DNA of 64,000 nucleotides from NCBI RefSeq assembly GCF_014199265.1, contig NZ_JACIJG010000010.1:1-64000 (forward strand). Reading direction: 5' to 3'. The notes under the pieces were generated by a model. It worked only from the letters and a program-made list of their open reading frames with translations. It was not told where the DNA came from and made no database searches. This document shows, piece after piece, positions 62,856-64,000 of this stretch; within the stretch, counting starts at the first letter, position 1, and the number at the start of each line of letters is the position of its first letter. The stretch comes from Brucella daejeonensis. GTDB lineage: Bacteria; Pseudomonadota; Alphaproteobacteria; Rhizobiales; Rhizobiaceae. The translations under genes were made by a program, and so were the position numbers.

Positions 62856-64000
62856 CGACGATTCCGGCACGGCACCGACTTAAGCCCACGCCCGCGATGA
62901 AACCCGTCGCGGGCGTGCTGGCGCTGTTCTTTCTGACGGTGCTTGCCGGAGGCGCGCTTGCCGCCCTCGCCTTCGAGGCCGGCAGCGGCGGTTTCGATAC
63001 CGCCGCCAGTTTCGACGCCTATTTGTGGCGCGTGGCGCGCTTCACCATATTGCAGGCCATCGCGTCGAGCCTGCTTTCGGTCCTGTTCGCCATTCCTGTG
63101 GCGCGCTCCCTTTATGCCGAGGCGAGCTTTCCGGGACGCGGACTGGTCCTGCGGCTGTTCGCCTTGCCGCTTGCCCTGCCGGCCCTTGTCGCAGTTCTGG
63201 GCATCACCGGCATTTATGGCCGCAACGGCCTTGTCGCCCATCTGTCCGAGGCGGCGGGTTATCCGGTCCAGCCCGATATTTACGGCATCACGGGCATATT
63301 GATCGCGCATATCTTCTTCAACATGCCGCTTGCCGCCCGTCTCATTCTTGCGGCTTACGATTCCATCCCGACCGACTACTGGAAACTCTCGGCCCAGCTC
63401 GGCATGAGCAGCCGGGCGCGTTTTCGCCTCATCGAATGGCCGGTGATCCGACGCAACCTTCCCGGCATGATCGGCCTCGTCTTCATGCTCTGCGTGACCA
63501 GTTTCACGACAGTGCTGACCCTTGGCGGCGGGCCGCGCGCCACCACGCTGGAAGTCGCGATCTATCAAAGCCTGCATTTCGATTTCGACCCGGGCCGCGC
63601 TGTCGCCCTCACCTTCGCGCAGCTTGCGCTGACGCTTGCCGTGCTTCTGGTGCTGCGCCTGACCGGCAGACCGTCCGAAGAGGGTTTCACCCATTCGGCA
63701 ACCCCGCGACGCTACGCCAGGACGTCCGCGTCGGAAAGGGTTTTAAACGTCATGATCATCGCCATGGGCTTCCTTTATGTGGCACTGCCCGTCGCAGGCG
63801 TAATCGTCTCCGGTCTCGCCGCCGATCTGACCCGTTTGTTGAGCGAAGCGCCGGTCTGGCGCGCTATTGTCACCAGTCTGGCGCTCGGTTTTTCGGCAGC
63901 GCTTCTATCGGTCATTCTTTCGCTTGCGCTCGTCTCCGCCCGCGAGGCGGTAAAAAAACGCGGGCTTGCCGGCCTGTTCGACACCGGCGCCAGCCTCATT
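62852..64000 (+). CDS. thiP: Thiamine ABC transporter permease (partial, runs off the window)
   Basis: The first 383 residues of the inner-membrane permease. The start [21 protein letters not shown] overlaps the thiB stop. The first membrane half is complete, with the EAA-type loop [20 protein letters not shown] near 178-197. A second hydrophobic half begins near residue 295 ([20 protein letters not shown]), consistent with the fused double permease ThiP of about 530 residues. thiQ should follow outside the window. Confidence 0.93.
   Translation, partial: MTTIPARHRLKPTPAMKPVAGVLALFFLTVLAGGALAALAFEAGSGGFDTAASFDAYLWRVARFTILQAIASSLLSVLFAIPVARSLYAEASFPGRGLVLRLFALPLALPALVAVLGITGIYGRNGLVAHLSEAAGYPVQPDIYGITGILIAHIFFNMPLAARLILAAYDSIPTDYWKLSAQLGMSSRARFRLIEWPVIRRNLPGMIGLVFMLCVTSFTTVLTLGGGPRATTLEVAIYQSLHFDFDPGRAVALTFAQLALTLAVLLVLRLTGRPSEEGFTHSATPRRYARTSASERVLNVMIIAMGFLYVALPVAGVIVSGLAADLTRLLSEAPVWRAIVTSLALGFSAALLSVILSLALVSAREAVKKRGLAGLFDTGASLI

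Overview
The window is chromosomal DNA from an alphaproteobacterium of the Rhizobiales, most likely the Brucella/Ochrobactrum clade. Three things point there: the Pal protein is almost identical to what I remember of Brucella Omp16, the gene order (ruvCAB-ybgC-tolQRAB-pal-cpoB-tilS-ftsH-glmM and tkt-gap-pgk-fba beside zapA and 6S RNA) is typical of the order, and the DNA carries many short palindromic repeats. It is GC-rich and almost entirely housekeeping. I saw no prophage, transposase, CRISPR array, rRNA or tRNA.

Layout. 0.2-1.1 kb: outer-membrane beta-barrel protein. 1.4-16.7 kb, all on the minus strand: DUF1465, ruvCAB, ybgC, tol-pal with cpoB, tilS, ftsH, glmM. 17-18.6 kb: a candidate sRNA gene and opgC. 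19-24.8 kb, plus strand: a ThiE-like protein, a SEL1 protein, efp, suhB and a non-flagellar MotA/MotB-like pair. 24.9-31.5 kb: ABC exporter, rpmE, yebC, bioR with bioY (a BioR box before each), DUF1284, a YmdB-type phosphodiesterase and 5-formyl-THF cyclo-ligase. 31.5-33.8 kb: palindrome cluster, SRPBCC membrane protein, 6S RNA, zapA and a DUF4164 coiled coil. 34.2-41.5 kb: tkt, gap, a glycolipid-binding-like gene, pgk, a PQQ-type sugar dehydrogenase (opposite strand) and class I fba. 41.7-49.7 kb: a 54-residue membrane protein, prpE-like ligase, SDR, DUF1127, WYL regulator, trcR, quinone oxidoreductase, DUF1192, MFS transporter. 49.9-53.4 kb: two DUF465 genes, purEK, rpmJ paralogue, TPR protein. 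53.8-60.5 kb: pyk with DUF1036, N-formylglutamate amidohydrolase, gapR, aldo/keto reductase, ABC-F ATPase, glycine-zipper lipoprotein. 60.6-64 kb: thiN, divergent from a TPP riboswitch and thiBP (thiP runs off the end).

The unusual content lies between the genes. Several families of structured repeats occur: (i) CTAG-bounded palindromes of 76-78 bp whose arms differ between copies but stay complementary within a copy; (ii) roughly 140-bp elements with a common core and copy-specific terminal inverted repeats; (iii) a 44-bp hairpin that is tandemly repeated between tolB and pal and is also embedded in the P3 arm of the TPP riboswitch; (iv) a 268-bp MITE-like element joined to the 3' edge of that riboswitch. 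Many of them abut or supply the stop codon of a neighbouring gene. Other points of note are an apparent AUA start codon in zapA, an unassigned sRNA-like locus with an exposed CCUCCC, and a 13-bp tandem repeat next to the ribosome-binding site of an MFS gene.
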